64,000 bases of DNA from Candidatus Chryseobacterium colombiense. GTDB lineage: Bacteria > Bacteroidota > Bacteroidia > Flavobacteriales > Weeksellaceae. Location: the NCBI GenBank assembly GCA_029203185.1, contig CP119310.1, positions 3,230,001-3,294,000 of the forward strand, read 5' to 3'. The stretch's first letter is position 1. Each line of letters starts with the position of its first letter. The notes beneath the pieces were generated by a model. That model saw only the letters and a program-made list of their open reading frames with translations. It did no database searches and was not told the origin of the DNA. The position numbers and the translations under genes are program-made. Below are positions 35,471-44,852 of the stretch, piece after piece.

Positions 35471-38400
35471 ATGCAATTAAAAACCATCAGTGAAAAGTTT
35501 CTTCCCGATTTGCTAAAAAATGAATTTGGAAAGGAAATTTTTATTCAGTTAGAAAATAATCAACATATTTCTGTAAAAGGAAATGCAGGATCTTCGGTTT
35601 CAATTTTTGTGGCTGAGCTTTTTGTTACCCATAAAAAACACATTTTATATTTGGTTGATGATAAGGAAGATGCTTTGTATGCCAATACGGAAATGGAAGA
35701 TTTGTTGGGAAAAGATAAGGTTTTATATTTCCCTGCAACGCATCTGGAACCTTATCAGATTGAAAAAACACAAAATGCAAACCTGGTACTGAGAACAGAA
35801 GTAATTAATAAAATTACTTCCAGCCAATCTCCGAAAGTAATTGTGGCCTATTCGGGAGCTTTATCCGAAAAAGTTTTAAAAAAGGAAGATTTTAAGGCAA
35901 TCTCCCATCATATTAAAGTAGGCGATCAGCTTGATTTTGATTTTGTAGATGAGCTGTTGAATCATTATAATTTCCAGCAGGCAGATTTTGTTTCCGAACC
36001 TGGAGAGTTTTCTGTGCGAGGTGGAATTGTTGATGTGTTTTCGTTCTCCAATGAAAAACCGTACCGTATCACATTCTTCGGAAATGAAGTGGAAAGTATA
36101 AAAACATTTGATATTGAAACACAGCTTTCCGTAGAAAAGGTCAATGATTTTCAATTGGTCTCCAATATGAATTTTACAGTGACAGGAAGCCGGGTTTCTC
36201 TCCTTCAGCTATTTCCTAAAGAAAGTTTTGTGATTTCTAAGAACGGTATCGTGGGAATGCAGAAGCTGAAAACGTTTTACGAAAAATCGTTGGTAAAATT
36301 TGAGACTTTAAATAAGGATATTGCTCACAGAGCACCTCAGGAATTATTTATTTCTGATCAGGAATTTTTATTTGATTATAAAAAATTTAAAACCGTTGAT
36401 TTCGGAAGTGCTTCCATTGAAGGATTGATTGAATTAACGGAAATGAAAATTGATCAAACCGCACAGCCGACTTTCCATAAAAATTTTGAATTATTAATTG
36501 AGGACTTAGAAGAGAAGCAAAATGCAGGTTTTGATACCTGGATTTCTTTTTCCACTGAAAAACAGAAAGAAAGATTAGAATCTATTTTTGAAGAGCTGGA
36601 ACATCAGCTTCCTTTTAAAAGTTTTAAATCGGAGCTTCATGAAGGTTTTGTAGATCATGATCATAAAATTTTAGTGTATACAGATCACCAGATTTTCGAT
36701 CGCTACCAAAGATATAAAGCAAAAAATACATTTGCCAAATCTGAGCAGTTGACTTTGAAGGATTTGATGTCTTTAAAAATTGGTGATTATATTGCTCACA
36801 TTGATCACGGAATCGGAAAATTCATGGGACTGGTGAAGGTAAATAATGATGGGAAAATTCAGGAATGTTTTAAACTGACTTACAAAAACGGGGATTTATT
36901 ATATGTAAGTATTCATTCATTACACAAAATCTCAAAATACAATGGTCCGGACGGAAAAGAAATTGTTTTAAGTAAGTTGGGTTCTCCGACCTGGAAATCT
37001 TTAAAACAAAAAACAAAAGCAAGGGTAAAACAGCTTGCATTTGACCTGATAAAATTATATGCTCAGAGAAAATCAGCAAAAGGTTTTGCCTATACTCCTG
37101 ATTCTTACCTGCAAAATGAATTGGAGGCAAGCTTCCTTTATGAAGACACCCCGGATCAGGAAAAAGCTACGATCGATGTAAAAAAAGATATGGAAGCTGA
37201 TACGGTGATGGATCGTCTGGTTTGCGGAGATGTTGGTTTTGGTAAGACGGAAGTAGCAATTCGTGCAGCATTCAAAGCGGCAACAGACGGAAAGCAGGTG
37301 GCAGTGCTGGTTCCTACAACGATTTTGGCTTTCCAGCATTATCGAAGCTTTAAAGAAAGATTAAAAGATTTTCCTGTAAATGTGGCTTATATTAATCGTT
37401 TCAGAACGGCAAAACAAAAATCTGAAACATTGGAAGCACTGAAAAACGGAAAGGTTGATATTATTATCGGAACGCATCAGCTGGCAAGCAGTTCGGTGAA
37501 ATTTAAAGATTTAGGACTGTTAATTATCGATGAAGAGCATAAGTTCGGAGTTTCCGTAAAAGATAAATTGAAAACCCTGAAAGCAGATGTGGATACGTTA
37601 ACTTTAACCGCGACACCAATTCCAAGAACCTTGCAGTTTTCTTTAATGGCTGCGAGAGATTTATCAGTGATTAAAACACCACCGCCAAACAGACAGCCTG
37701 TAGATACTCAATTGATTGGTTTTAATGAAGAAATTATTCGTGATGCTGTCTCTTATGAATTACAGCGTGACGGACAGGTATATTTTATTAATAACAGGAT
37801 TGAAAACCTTAAAGATATTGCAGGGTTAATTCAAAGACTGGTTCCGGATGCTAGAGTAATTACCGGTCATGGCCAAATGGAAGGGAAGCAACTTGAAAAA
37901 AATGTTCTTGACTTCATGGACGGAAAATATGATGTTTTGGTCTCTACAACCATCGTTGAAAGTGGAGTGGATGTTCCGAATGCGAATACCATTTTCATCA
38001 ATGATGCTCAAAGATTCGGAATGGCAGATCTTCACCAGATGAGAGGTCGTGTAGGACGTAGCAACAGAAAAGCTTTTTGTTATTTGATTACTCCTCCTTA
38101 CGATATGATGACTTCGGATGCAAGAAAACGTCTTGAAGCGATTGAACAGTTTTCTGATTTGGGAAGCGGTTTCCAGATCGCAATGAAAGATCTTGAAATT
38201 CGTGGAGCTGGAGATTTGCTGGGAGCGGAACAGAGCGGATTTATTAATGAGATGGGATTTGAAACCTATCAGAAGCTTATGCAGGAAGCTTTAGAAGAGC
38301 TGAAAGACGATCAGGAATTTGAGAATCTTTTTGAAAATGAAGAAGACCGAAATAAGCTCTTTAAATCTACAAAGGATGTAAATATTGATACGGATCTTGA

Positions 38401-38836
38401 ATTGATGTTGCCGGACTGGTATATTTCAAATACTGAAGAAAGATTATTGCTTTATCAGAAAATCGCAGAGATTGATAATGAGAAAGATTTACAGAAATTT
38501 GAAGACGAACTGATTGATCGTTTCGGAAGTTTGCCAAAAGAAGCTGTCAATTTACTGAAAAGTGTAAGCCTAAAATGGCTTGCTGCTGAAATTGGATTTG
38601 AAAAAATAGTTATGAAAAATGGTGTATTTTTAGGATATTTTCCGGGTAATCCACAGGATAAATTTTACCAGACGGATAAATTCAGGCATATCATCACATA
38701 TCTTACACAAAACCCTGCTGAAGCACAGCTGAAAGAGAAAATAGGAAAGGATGGGAATAATCTTATGATGAGAAAAGATAAAGTAGGAAATGTGGATGAG
38801 GTGAATCTTTTATTGAAAACAATTTTGAAAGTATAA
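35471..38836 (+). CDS. mfd: Transcription-repair coupling factor
   Basis: 1121 residues from ATG 35471 (MQLKTISEKF); an in-frame start 24 bases upstream is less likely. Order: UvrB-like N-terminal modules with EPGEFSVRGGIVDVFSF, a CarD-like RNA-polymerase-interaction domain near 436-496 (GDYIAHIDHGIGKF), and a RecG-like translocase with Walker A GDVGFGKTE near 585, DEEH near 686, TATPIPRTLQFS, and the Q-rich RGRVGRS motif near 860; the D7 domain is C-terminal. It displaces RNA polymerase stalled at DNA damage and recruits UvrA. Confidence 0.98.
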   Translation: MQLKTISEKFLPDLLKNEFGKEIFIQLENNQHISVKGNAGSSVSIFVAELFVTHKKHILYLVDDKEDALYANTEMEDLLGKDKVLYFPATHLEPYQIEKTQNANLVLRTEVINKITSSQSPKVIVAYSGALSEKVLKKEDFKAISHHIKVGDQLDFDFVDELLNHYNFQQADFVSEPGEFSVRGGIVDVFSFSNEKPYRITFFGNEVESIKTFDIETQLSVEKVNDFQLVSNMNFTVTGSRVSLLQLFPKESFVISKNGIVGMQKLKTFYEKSLVKFETLNKDIAHRAPQELFISDQEFLFDYKKFKTVDFGSASIEGLIELTEMKIDQTAQPTFHKNFELLIEDLEEKQNAGFDTWISFSTEKQKERLESIFEELEHQLPFKSFKSELHEGFVDHDHKILVYTDHQIFDRYQRYKAKNTFAKSEQLTLKDLMSLKIGDYIAHIDHGIGKFMGLVKVNNDGKIQECFKLTYKNGDLLYVSIHSLHKISKYNGPDGKEIVLSKLGSPTWKSLKQKTKARVKQLAFDLIKLYAQRKSAKGFAYTPDSYLQNELEASFLYEDTPDQEKATIDVKKDMEADTVMDRLVCGDVGFGKTEVAIRAAFKAATDGKQVAVLVPTTILAFQHYRSFKERLKDFPVNVAYINRFRTAKQKSETLEALKNGKVDIIIGTHQLASSSVKFKDLGLLIIDEEHKFGVSVKDKLKTLKADVDTLTLTATPIPRTLQFSLMAARDLSVIKTPPPNRQPVDTQLIGFNEEIIRDAVSYELQRDGQVYFINNRIENLKDIAGLIQRLVPDARVITGHGQMEGKQLEKNVLDFMDGKYDVLVSTTIVESGVDVPNANTIFINDAQRFGMADLHQMRGRVGRSNRKAFCYLITPPYDMMTSDARKRLEAIEQFSDLGSGFQIAMKDLEIRGAGDLLGAEQSGFINEMGFETYQKLMQEALEELKDDQEFENLFENEEDRNKLFKSTKDVNIDTDLELMLPDWYISNTEERLLLYQKIAEIDNEKDLQKFEDELIDRFGSLPKEAVNLLKSVSLKWLAAEIGFEKIVMKNGVFLGYFPGNPQDKFYQTDKFRHIITYLTQNPAEAQLKEKIGKDGNNLMMRKDKVGNVDEVNLLLKTILKV

Positions 38837-38849
38837 GAAAATACTAATT

Positions 38850-38870
38850 ACCTTGTTTTAAGGTTTTTAT
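38850..38870 (+). terminator. Weak possible terminator of mfd
   Basis: A 5-bp stem ACCTT / AAGGT with loop GTTT(T) followed by TTTTA, 14 bases after the mfd stop. The short stem makes this uncertain. Confidence 0.4.
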
Positions 38871-38926
38871 TGTTGCTGTTTTTGTGAGAAAATAAATAAA
38901 AATGTAATTTTTATGCAAAAAAAAAT

Positions 38927-38934
38927 TATATTTG
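38927..38934 (+). promoter_or_regulatory. Promoter -7 box of the 303-aa lipoprotein gene
   Basis: TATATTTG, 26 bases before the ATG at 38961. Confidence 0.55.
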
Positions 38935-38960
38935 TGGAAAAATAAATAATCCTTTTAGAA

Positions 38961-39872
38961 ATGAAGCGACTTTTCTACTTTATTTTACTTGTAGCAGGTA
39001 TTTCCTCTATCCATTCATGTAAAGACCTGGCAGATGAAAATGGAGACCCTCTAGTAGATCTTAATACGAATACAGGCCTGAATGGCGCTAGAGCATTGCA
39101 TCAGGAAGTAACGGATTTTGCTACCGTTGCTGATTATCATTATACGGGGCTACTTTTGACTAAAGTAAATAATGGCGCATCTATTACTGATATTGCATAT
39201 AGCGGGGACAGGGTAAGTAAAGTAACTTTTGATGGTTTCTTAGATTTGGATAATAACGGAGTTCTTGATCCGGGTAAAGTTACGTACACACAGCTATTTA
39301 CTTATGGTGCTTCTGGTAGATTGGAATCAATTACAGAAAACAGAAATATTTATAAATTGACAGGAACTCCTCCTGCTCAGGTTCTGGATAAACAAACAAA
39401 ATCGGTGTATACTTTAAAGTATAATGCATCAACAGGTAAACTTGAGACAATTTCTATGTTAACTGGTATCGATGCACCTGGAACTCCTTTTGCATACACT
39501 GCCTACTCAGAAACTCAATATACTTATTTGGGTGACAATGTATCTAAGGTTAAAACAGGATTTGGAACTATCACTGGTGGTGTAAACGATCCTATAGTTT
39601 GGACGTATGAATATGGATTTATGAATTATGATGATAGAATAAGCCCATATACGTTACTACCTTTTGCGTATAAAGTTTCGTATTTGTTATCTACGCCTTT
39701 CTATGGTCAGAGAAGCCTTATGCTATCTCCGAATAATCCATCGAGAGTATCTGTTACGTATTTGCCTGTACCGATTCCTACTCCGGTAGTTACCTCTACA
39801 AATTTTACGTATGATTCACAGACTTACCTGACGAAAGCATATGGAAGATATTATATCTATAAGCCTTTGTAA
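38961..39872 (+). CDS. Lipoprotein of unknown function, 303 aa
   Basis: Lipoprotein signal peptide with lipobox IHSC (Cys20). The mature protein has repeated beta-strand pairs of the type V-S-K-V-T-F and Y-T-L-K-Y-N-A-S-T-G-K-L-E-T, reminiscent of YD/RHS-like strands and of DUF4595-type lipoproteins in Bacteroidetes, but no family is assigned with confidence. A DLDNNGVLDPG segment near residue 95 resembles a Ca-binding loop. Single gene with its own promoter and terminator; likely outer-membrane anchored. Confidence 0.75.
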   Translation: MKRLFYFILLVAGISSIHSCKDLADENGDPLVDLNTNTGLNGARALHQEVTDFATVADYHYTGLLLTKVNNGASITDIAYSGDRVSKVTFDGFLDLDNNGVLDPGKVTYTQLFTYGASGRLESITENRNIYKLTGTPPAQVLDKQTKSVYTLKYNASTGKLETISMLTGIDAPGTPFAYTAYSETQYTYLGDNVSKVKTGFGTITGGVNDPIVWTYEYGFMNYDDRISPYTLLPFAYKVSYLLSTPFYGQRSLMLSPNNPSRVSVTYLPVPIPTPVVTSTNFTYDSQTYLTKAYGRYYIYKPL

Positions 39873-39893
39873 GCGAAAATAATAACTATATTT

Positions 39894-39930
39894 AAAAAGC
39901 TCAATTCTGAAAAGAATTGGGCTTTTTTAT
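39894..39930 (+). terminator. Terminator of the 303-aa lipoprotein gene
   Basis: AAAAAGCTCAATTCT / AGAATTGGGCTTTTT, a 15-bp stem with a G-T pair and a short loop, then a T-run; 22 bases after the stop. Confidence 0.88.
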
Positions 39931-39941
39931 TTTTTATCTCT

Positions 39942-39949
39942 TAATTTTG
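39942..39949 (+). promoter_or_regulatory. Promoter -7 box of pth
   Basis: TAATTTTG, 13 bases before the pth ATG at 39963. Confidence 0.55.
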
Positions 39950-39962
39950 TAAAAAATTTTAA

Positions 39963-40526
39963 ATGAAATATTTAATTGTAGGACTGGGAAATAAAGGGCC
40001 TGAATATGAAAATACACGTCATAATATAGGATTTAAAGTTGTTGAAAAGATTGCAGAAACTCTTGAAGTTCCATTCAATACGAGCAATTTCGGATGGTTG
40101 GCAGACGGGAAGTACAAAGGAAGAAGAGTGCTGTTGTTAAAACCGGATACCTATATGAATCTTTCCGGAAATGCAGTAAGGTACTGGATGCAGAAAGAAA
40201 ATATTCCTTTAGAAAATGTACTTATTGTAACAGATGATCTGGCTCTTCCTTTTGGAACCTTAAGATTAAAAGGTAAAGGATCTGATGCAGGACATAACGG
40301 ACTCAAAAATATTATTGAAGTACTGCAAACCCAAAACTATGCAAGACTTCGTTTTGGTATTTCGGCAGAGTTTTCCGAAGGAAAGCAAATAGATTATGTA
40401 TTAGGAACCTGGAATGAATCCGAAACGGAAAAACTTCCGGAGAGAATTGAAAAGTTTGCTAAAGCCTGCCTTTCATTCGTTTTTGCAGGAATCAACAATA
40501 CGATGTCTGCTTTTAATGGGAAATAA
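39963..40526 (+). CDS. pth: Peptidyl-tRNA hydrolase
   Basis: 187 residues. The catalytic site is complete: Asn10 in GLGNKGPEYENTRHN, His20, Asn66 in DTYMNLSG, Asp92 in TDDLALP, and Asn112 in GHNGLKN. The enzyme releases peptides from peptidyl-tRNA that has dropped off ribosomes and is essential in most bacteria. It is a single gene with a short leader and a strong bidirectional terminator. Confidence 0.98.
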   Translation: MKYLIVGLGNKGPEYENTRHNIGFKVVEKIAETLEVPFNTSNFGWLADGKYKGRRVLLLKPDTYMNLSGNAVRYWMQKENIPLENVLIVTDDLALPFGTLRLKGKGSDAGHNGLKNIIEVLQTQNYARLRFGISAEFSEGKQIDYVLGTWNESETEKLPERIEKFAKACLSFVFAGINNTMSAFNGK

Positions 40527-40562
40527 AAAATCGGCGGGGAGCAAAGCTCCCCGCCGATTTTT
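40526..40562 (+). terminator. Bidirectional terminator between pth and the carbonic anhydrase gene
   Basis: A perfect 17-bp stem (40526-40542, 40546-40562) with loop AAA; core TCGGCGGGGAGC. A-run before and T-run after make it work for pth (+) and the convergent carbonic anhydrase (-). Confidence 0.95.
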
Positions 40563-40577
40563 AAAGCATTTTTATAA

Positions 40578-41213
40578 TTATAACCAAGTTACGGCACCGG
40601 TTTCTACATCATAATTTGCTCCTACGATCTTAATTTTACCTTCTTTTTCAAGGTTCTCCAGCGTAGAGCTTTGTTTACGGATATCTTCTATAGCACTTCT
40701 TACATTTTGATGGTTCAATCTTTCCAGAAGTGAACTGTTTTTAGAAGATCTTTCTTCTCCTTCTTCAATTACGTCTTTAATGATTGGGTCAAAATGATTA
40801 ATCAGGTGGTTAAGATTATCCATTCCTAATCCTTCGATTTGTGCAGCGTCTAATCCACCTTTTAAAGCCCCGCATTTAGTGTGTCCTAAAACAACAATAA
40901 GCTTAGAGCCTGCTACATTACAGCCAAACTCCATGGAACCTAAAATGTCCTGATTCACAAAATTACCGGCAATTCTGATACTAAAAACATCTCCCAATCC
41001 CTGGTCAAAGATGAGCTCTGCAGAAGTACGGCTGTCAATACAGCTTAAAACTACAGCAAAAGGCCATTGTCCTTCACGGGTTGCATTTACCTGTTCCAAA
41101 AGGTCTCTGTTAGCCTTTAAGTTATTTACAAATCTTTGATTTCCTTCCTTTAAAAACTCTAATGCTTTTTCCGGAGTAATTGTAGACTGGGTTTCGTATG
41201 TATGTGCTTTCAT
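40578..41213 (-). CDS. Beta-carbonic anhydrase (first copy)
   Basis: 211 residues. Zinc ligands Cys58 (SCIDSR, with Asp60-Arg62 dyad), His111 and Cys114 (GHTKCGALKGG) mark a beta-class enzyme that interconverts CO2 and bicarbonate. The N-terminal helix EKALEFLKEGNQRFV is typical. No signal peptide, so cytosolic. It is encoded directly downstream of the SulP transporter (47-bp gap) and so is likely expressed with it. It differs clearly from the second copy at 43312-43980. Confidence 0.95.
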   Translation of the reverse strand: MKAHTYETQSTITPEKALEFLKEGNQRFVNNLKANRDLLEQVNATREGQWPFAVVLSCIDSRTSAELIFDQGLGDVFSIRIAGNFVNQDILGSMEFGCNVAGSKLIVVLGHTKCGALKGGLDAAQIEGLGMDNLNHLINHFDPIIKDVIEEGEERSSKNSSLLERLNHQNVRSAIEDIRKQSSTLENLEKEGKIKIVGANYDVETGAVTWL

Positions 41214-41260
41214 ATAATTGTATATAATGTTTATAAAGTTAAAAATAATGATTTTTGAGC

Positions 41261-42853
41261 TTACATAGCTCTTGTGTGTGTAATTAAAACATGAGAATCC
41301 TGACTGTTCTCATAATCTCTGTATGATGTCTTGAAACCGAGGAGTTCTACATTGATGTCTTCTTCTTTTGCGCGGATATTTGCAAAATCCTGGATCATTT
41401 CCAGAACATCTGTAGTGATATATGAAGTTCCACGTGCATCAATGGTCACATTAGAATTGGGTTTAATGTTTTTTAATGTCTTCTTAATGGCTGCTTTGTT
41501 TAGAAAAGATACTTCTTCTGCTAATTTAATATTGATTCCGTCTGCGTCATTTAACTTTTCTCTACTTAAGTAGTAAGCTCTTTTCATATTTCCCTGAAGG
41601 ATATAGAAAATGGAAATTGCCAAACCTATTGCCACGCCTTTCAAAAGATCCGTGGCGACTATAGCAACAACAGTTGCTACAAAAGGGATAAACTGAAATT
41701 TTCCTAAATGCCAGAAGTGCTTGAATGTAGCAGGTTTCGCAAGCTTATAGCCGACTAAAATTAATACCGCTGCTAATGTAGCAAGTGGAATTAAATTCAG
41801 AATCATAGGAATTGAAAGTACACAAATCAATAATAAAACCCCATGAATGATCGCTGAGATTTTTGAAGTGGCACCTGCGTTGGCGTTGGCAGAACTTCTT
41901 ACCACGACTGAAGTCATAGGAAGTCCACCAATAAGTGAGCTGACTAAATTTCCAATACCCTGAGCTTTTAATTCAAGATTAGTGTCTGTAATTCTTCTTT
42001 GCTTATCCAGTCTGTCTGAGGCTTCAATACAAAGTAAAGTCTCAATGGAAGCGACAATAGCGATGGTAGCTCCCACAATCCAGACTTTAGGATTTGAAAA
42101 TCCTGTGAAATCAGGCATTGTAATGAGGTTCTTGATATCTTCAAATGACTGAGGAACAGGGAGTACAACCAAATGTTTAGGATTGATCGCCAACGAACTT
42201 CCGGTCATTTTGAAAACTTCATTCAATAAAATGCCTGCAACAACCGCAACTAAAGCTCCGGGAAGCATTTTCATTCTCTTTAAAACAGATATTTTATCCC
42301 AGGCCAAAAGAATAGCAATTGAAACTAAAGTCACAATAATGGCTCCAGGATGAACGGCTCCAAATAATTCAGTGAAATAGTTAAAATTTAAGCCATTGTC
42401 AAAAATAGATTCGTGTCCTTCATAATCTTTGTCAAATCCCAGCGCATGCGGAATTTGTTTTAAAATAATGATGATTCCGATAGCAGCAAGCATTCCTTCG
42501 ATCACATTGTTAGGAAAGTAATTGGAGATACTTCCTGCCCTTATAAAGCCTAAAACTAACTGAATAAGACCGGCAATAATCCCTGCGCAAAGAAATAAGG
42601 GAAATGCACCCAAATCGGTAATTGCCGTGAGAACAATTGCCGTTAAACCTGCTGCAGGACCAGATACGGAAATATTAGAATTACTTAAGGATCCCACCAC
42701 TAATCCTCCTACGATTCCGGCAATAACTCCGGATAACGGCGGAGCACCGGAAGCTAATGCAATTCCTAAGCATAGAGGAAGTGCAACTAAAAATACAACG
42801 AGTCCTGAAGGGAAATTCTCCTTTATTCCTCCTATTAAAGATGTGTTTTTCAT
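41261..42853 (-). CDS. SulP family anion transporter with STAS domain
   Basis: 530 residues with 10-12 predicted helices, starting FPSGLVVFLVALPLCLGIALASG as in SulP proteins, with SNISVSGPAAGLTAIV near residue 60 and ASIETLLCIEASDRLD near 270. Residues about 430-525 are a cytosolic STAS domain (VTIDARGTSYITTDVLEMI). SulP members carry sulfate or bicarbonate. The two flanking carbonic anhydrase genes point to bicarbonate or a CO2-derived ion, but this is inference from context. It sits in the inner membrane. Confidence 0.93.
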   Translation of the reverse strand: MKNTSLIGGIKENFPSGLVVFLVALPLCLGIALASGAPPLSGVIAGIVGGLVVGSLSNSNISVSGPAAGLTAIVLTAITDLGAFPLFLCAGIIAGLIQLVLGFIRAGSISNYFPNNVIEGMLAAIGIIIILKQIPHALGFDKDYEGHESIFDNGLNFNYFTELFGAVHPGAIIVTLVSIAILLAWDKISVLKRMKMLPGALVAVVAGILLNEVFKMTGSSLAINPKHLVVLPVPQSFEDIKNLITMPDFTGFSNPKVWIVGATIAIVASIETLLCIEASDRLDKQRRITDTNLELKAQGIGNLVSSLIGGLPMTSVVVRSSANANAGATSKISAIIHGVLLLICVLSIPMILNLIPLATLAAVLILVGYKLAKPATFKHFWHLGKFQFIPFVATVVAIVATDLLKGVAIGLAISIFYILQGNMKRAYYLSREKLNDADGINIKLAEEVSFLNKAAIKKTLKNIKPNSNVTIDARGTSYITTDVLEMIQDFANIRAKEEDINVELLGFKTSYRDYENSQDSHVLITHTRAM

Positions 42854-42871
42854 GATATGAAAATGTATAGT

Positions 42872-42903
42872 TATAGCTGATTAGCTGTGATTAATCAGTT
42901 ATA
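42872..42903. promoter_or_regulatory. Inverted repeat in the SulP leader
   Basis: TATAGCTGATTA / TAATCAGTTATA, a 12-bp stem with one G-T pair and an 8-base loop, starts 19 bases upstream of the SulP ATG. No T-run follows on the minus strand, so it is not a normal terminator; it may be an operator or a leader hairpin. Confidence 0.35.
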
Positions 42904-42990
42904 AAAAGGTTGGAAATTTAATTTTTAAAGTACATATCAATTCAATACCCAAAGCAGGTATGAAGACAATAAAAAACTATTAGATAAAAA

Positions 42991-43290
42991 TTAAGCTTCC
43001 GGAGGCGGAGAAAATATGGTAAGTAGGGGCGAAAGATGAAAATCATCATCAATCAGTACGAATGATTGGCCTTTTAAATCAGGTTCAAAAAATCTTAGAT
43101 AATCAAAAACATCCAAAGGTTTTGGAAGTGCTTTTTCATAAACAATGAAAGGAGATGAAGAAGAATGAGGCTCTTCCTCGTTTACGATCACATTGGTCTG
43201 GAGAAGGTCCCAATTAAAAATCGCAGCAATACTCGGTAATGCTGTGAAGTTTAAAAAAACCATTAATGTAATAATACTCCAAAGTTTCAT
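42991..43290 (-). CDS. Small exported protein beside SulP and carbonic anhydrase
   Basis: 99 residues. The N-terminal hydrophobic segment (about 5-24) is a signal peptide or anchor; the rest is acidic with NEEEPHSSSS, FVLIDDDFHLSPLL and a C-terminal PPPEA. I recognise no domain. It starts 21 bases after the second carbonic anhydrase stop and precedes SulP, so it is probably in the same operon. Confidence 0.65.
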   Translation of the reverse strand: MKLWSIITLMVFLNFTALPSIAAIFNWDLLQTNVIVNEEEPHSSSSPFIVYEKALPKPLDVFDYLRFFEPDLKGQSFVLIDDDFHLSPLLTIFSPPPEA

Positions 43291-43311
43291 TCAATTGTTT
43301 TTAGAAAAATA

Positions 43312-43980
43312 TTACTTTTTCTTTCGGCTCATAACCCATTCAGAATCCGTAAGATTGTAGATTTTTTGAATGTCCTTCAATATTTTTTCAAAATCAATCT
43401 CCAAATCAATAATTTTTCCGGTTCTAAGGTCAAAAACCCAGCCGTGAACAATAGGATATTCTTCTAAGATATATCTTTCCTGTACACAGGCCATTTTAAC
43501 AACATTAATACACTGCTCCTGAACATTAAGTTCTACAAGTCTGTCATAACGTTTGCCTTCATCTTCAATAGAATCCAGCTCTGCTTGGTGCAATCTGTAC
43601 ACATCACGTATGGTTCTCAGCCAAGGATTCATCAATCCTAAATCCTGAGGGGACATTGCTGCTTTTACACCGCCGCAGTTGTAATGTCCACATACAATAA
43701 TATGATTCACTTTAAGATGTTCCACCGCATATTGAATAACGGCTGTAGAACTCATATCCAACGTATTGACAACATTGGCGATATTTCTGGTTACAAATAC
43801 TTCTCCTGGCTTCATTCCCATCACTTCTTCTGCGGTAACTCTGCTGTCTGAACATCCGATGTAAAGAAATTCAGGGTTTTGAGTTTTTGCAAGTTCATGA
43901 AAGAACTCAGGGTTTTCTGCAACCTTAGATTCTACCCATTTTCTGTTGTTTTCGAAAATAACGTCGTATGATTGTGACAT
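43312..43980 (-). CDS. can: Beta-carbonic anhydrase (second copy, Can-like)
   Basis: 222 residues. Zinc ligands Cys43 (IGCSDSR, with Asp45-Arg47), His99 and Cys102 (CGHYNCGGV). The extended C-terminal part with NVQEQCINV and VHGWVFDLRTGKI fits the Can subgroup of E. coli type. Cytosolic; hydrates CO2 for carboxylases. It is the promoter-proximal gene of a likely operon: carbonic anhydrase, small exported protein, SulP, carbonic anhydrase. Confidence 0.96.
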   Translation of the reverse strand: MSQSYDVIFENNRKWVESKVAENPEFFHELAKTQNPEFLYIGCSDSRVTAEEVMGMKPGEVFVTRNIANVVNTLDMSSTAVIQYAVEHLKVNHIIVCGHYNCGGVKAAMSPQDLGLMNPWLRTIRDVYRLHQAELDSIEDEGKRYDRLVELNVQEQCINVVKMACVQERYILEEYPIVHGWVFDLRTGKIIDLEIDFEKILKDIQKIYNLTDSEWVMSRKKK

Positions 43981-44059
43981 AAAATAAAATTTAAAAGTGA
44001 ATAATTATTTATTTCGTTTAAATTATTTTCAAATTCAATAGACTGAATCAATAATTATA

Positions 44060-44067
44060 CAAAAATA
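44060..44067 (-). promoter_or_regulatory. Promoter of the carbonic anhydrase / SulP operon
   Basis: TATTTTTG on the minus strand, with a TTG 18 bases further upstream (44086-44088), close to the -33/-7 spacing expected in Bacteroidetes. The leader would be about 75 bases. Confidence 0.5.
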
Positions 44068-44247
44068 TAATTTTTGCAGATAAAGCAAGTCGTTTTAACA
44101 AAGTTTAATATTAAAATATGCTTAAAATCATATGAAATATGGGATAAACTAAGCTGAACAATAACTACCGGATTAAAAATAACCAGAAACTCACTATAAA
44201 ATTACGACAAAAATTTAAATACTTTAATATTGATAGGGAAGTCTAAT

Positions 44248-44280
44248 AAAATATAGATGAATAAAAGTAACCTATATTTT
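44248..44280 (-). terminator. Possible terminator of the glycan cluster's left end
   Basis: AAAATATAG / CTATATTTT, a 9-bp AT-only stem. The stop codon of the acyltransferase lies in one arm. It is weak because the stem has little GC. Confidence 0.45.
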
Positions 44281-44826
44281 ATAGTTGATATAGCCTTCCG
44301 TTGCATTTTCGTTAGGATAAATTGTAGCAGGATTTCCGGTGACAACAGAATCAGAAGGTACATCAAAGTTTATATATGAATTGGGTGCTATCAGAACATT
44401 ATTTCCAATTTTTATATTCCCGACAATAATGGCATTCGGACCGATCCAGACTTCATCACCAATCTCAGGGGAGCCTTCATTTTTCCCTCTGTTCTGCTGT
44501 CCGATAGTAACGCCTTGTGCAATATTGCAATTTTTACCGATTATCGTTTTAGGATTAATGACCAGGCTTCCCCAATGTCCAAGATAAAAACCTTCTCCAA
44601 TTTGAGTTTCAGGATAGATTTGAAACCCATATTTGATCTGAAAGTGTCTTAAAACCAGTCTCCAGAAAAATCCTAAAACGGGAACGTTCCTGAACTGTTG
44701 AGATTTTCTCAAAATATAGATGAAATGCAGGTTCGGATTGATGCATTTCGTCCATATTGTAAAAGTGGAAAGCCATTTTCCGCTCTCACGATAAAAATCT
44801 TTCTGTATGGTTGAATGGTTTGACAT
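44272..44826 (-). CDS. Serine-acetyltransferase-like hexapeptide acyltransferase
   Basis: 184 residues. A left-handed beta-helix from hexapeptide repeats begins near residue 85 (IGKNCNIAQGVTIG, IGDEVWIGPNAIIVG, IGNNVLIAPNSYIN) after an alpha-helical N-terminus like that of CysE/WcaB proteins. Members O- or N-acetylate small molecules or polysaccharide sugars. It has its own -7 box in the gap after a glycosyltransferase, so it may be expressed separately from the genes upstream. Given the surroundings, an acetyl transfer to a surface sugar is more likely than serine acetylation; this is inference. Confidence 0.82.
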   Translation of the reverse strand: MSNHSTIQKDFYRESGKWLSTFTIWTKCINPNLHFIYILRKSQQFRNVPVLGFFWRLVLRHFQIKYGFQIYPETQIGEGFYLGHWGSLVINPKTIIGKNCNIAQGVTIGQQNRGKNEGSPEIGDEVWIGPNAIIVGNIKIGNNVLIAPNSYINFDVPSDSVVTGNPATIYPNENATEGYINYKI

Positions 44827-44831
44827 TGGAA

Positions 44832-44839
44832 CAAAGATA
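44832..44839 (-). promoter_or_regulatory. Promoter -7 box of the hexapeptide acyltransferase
   Basis: TATCTTTG on the minus strand ends 5 bases before the ATG at 44826; leaderless-type. Confidence 0.6.
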
Positions 44840-44852
44840 GAAGAAAATTGAT

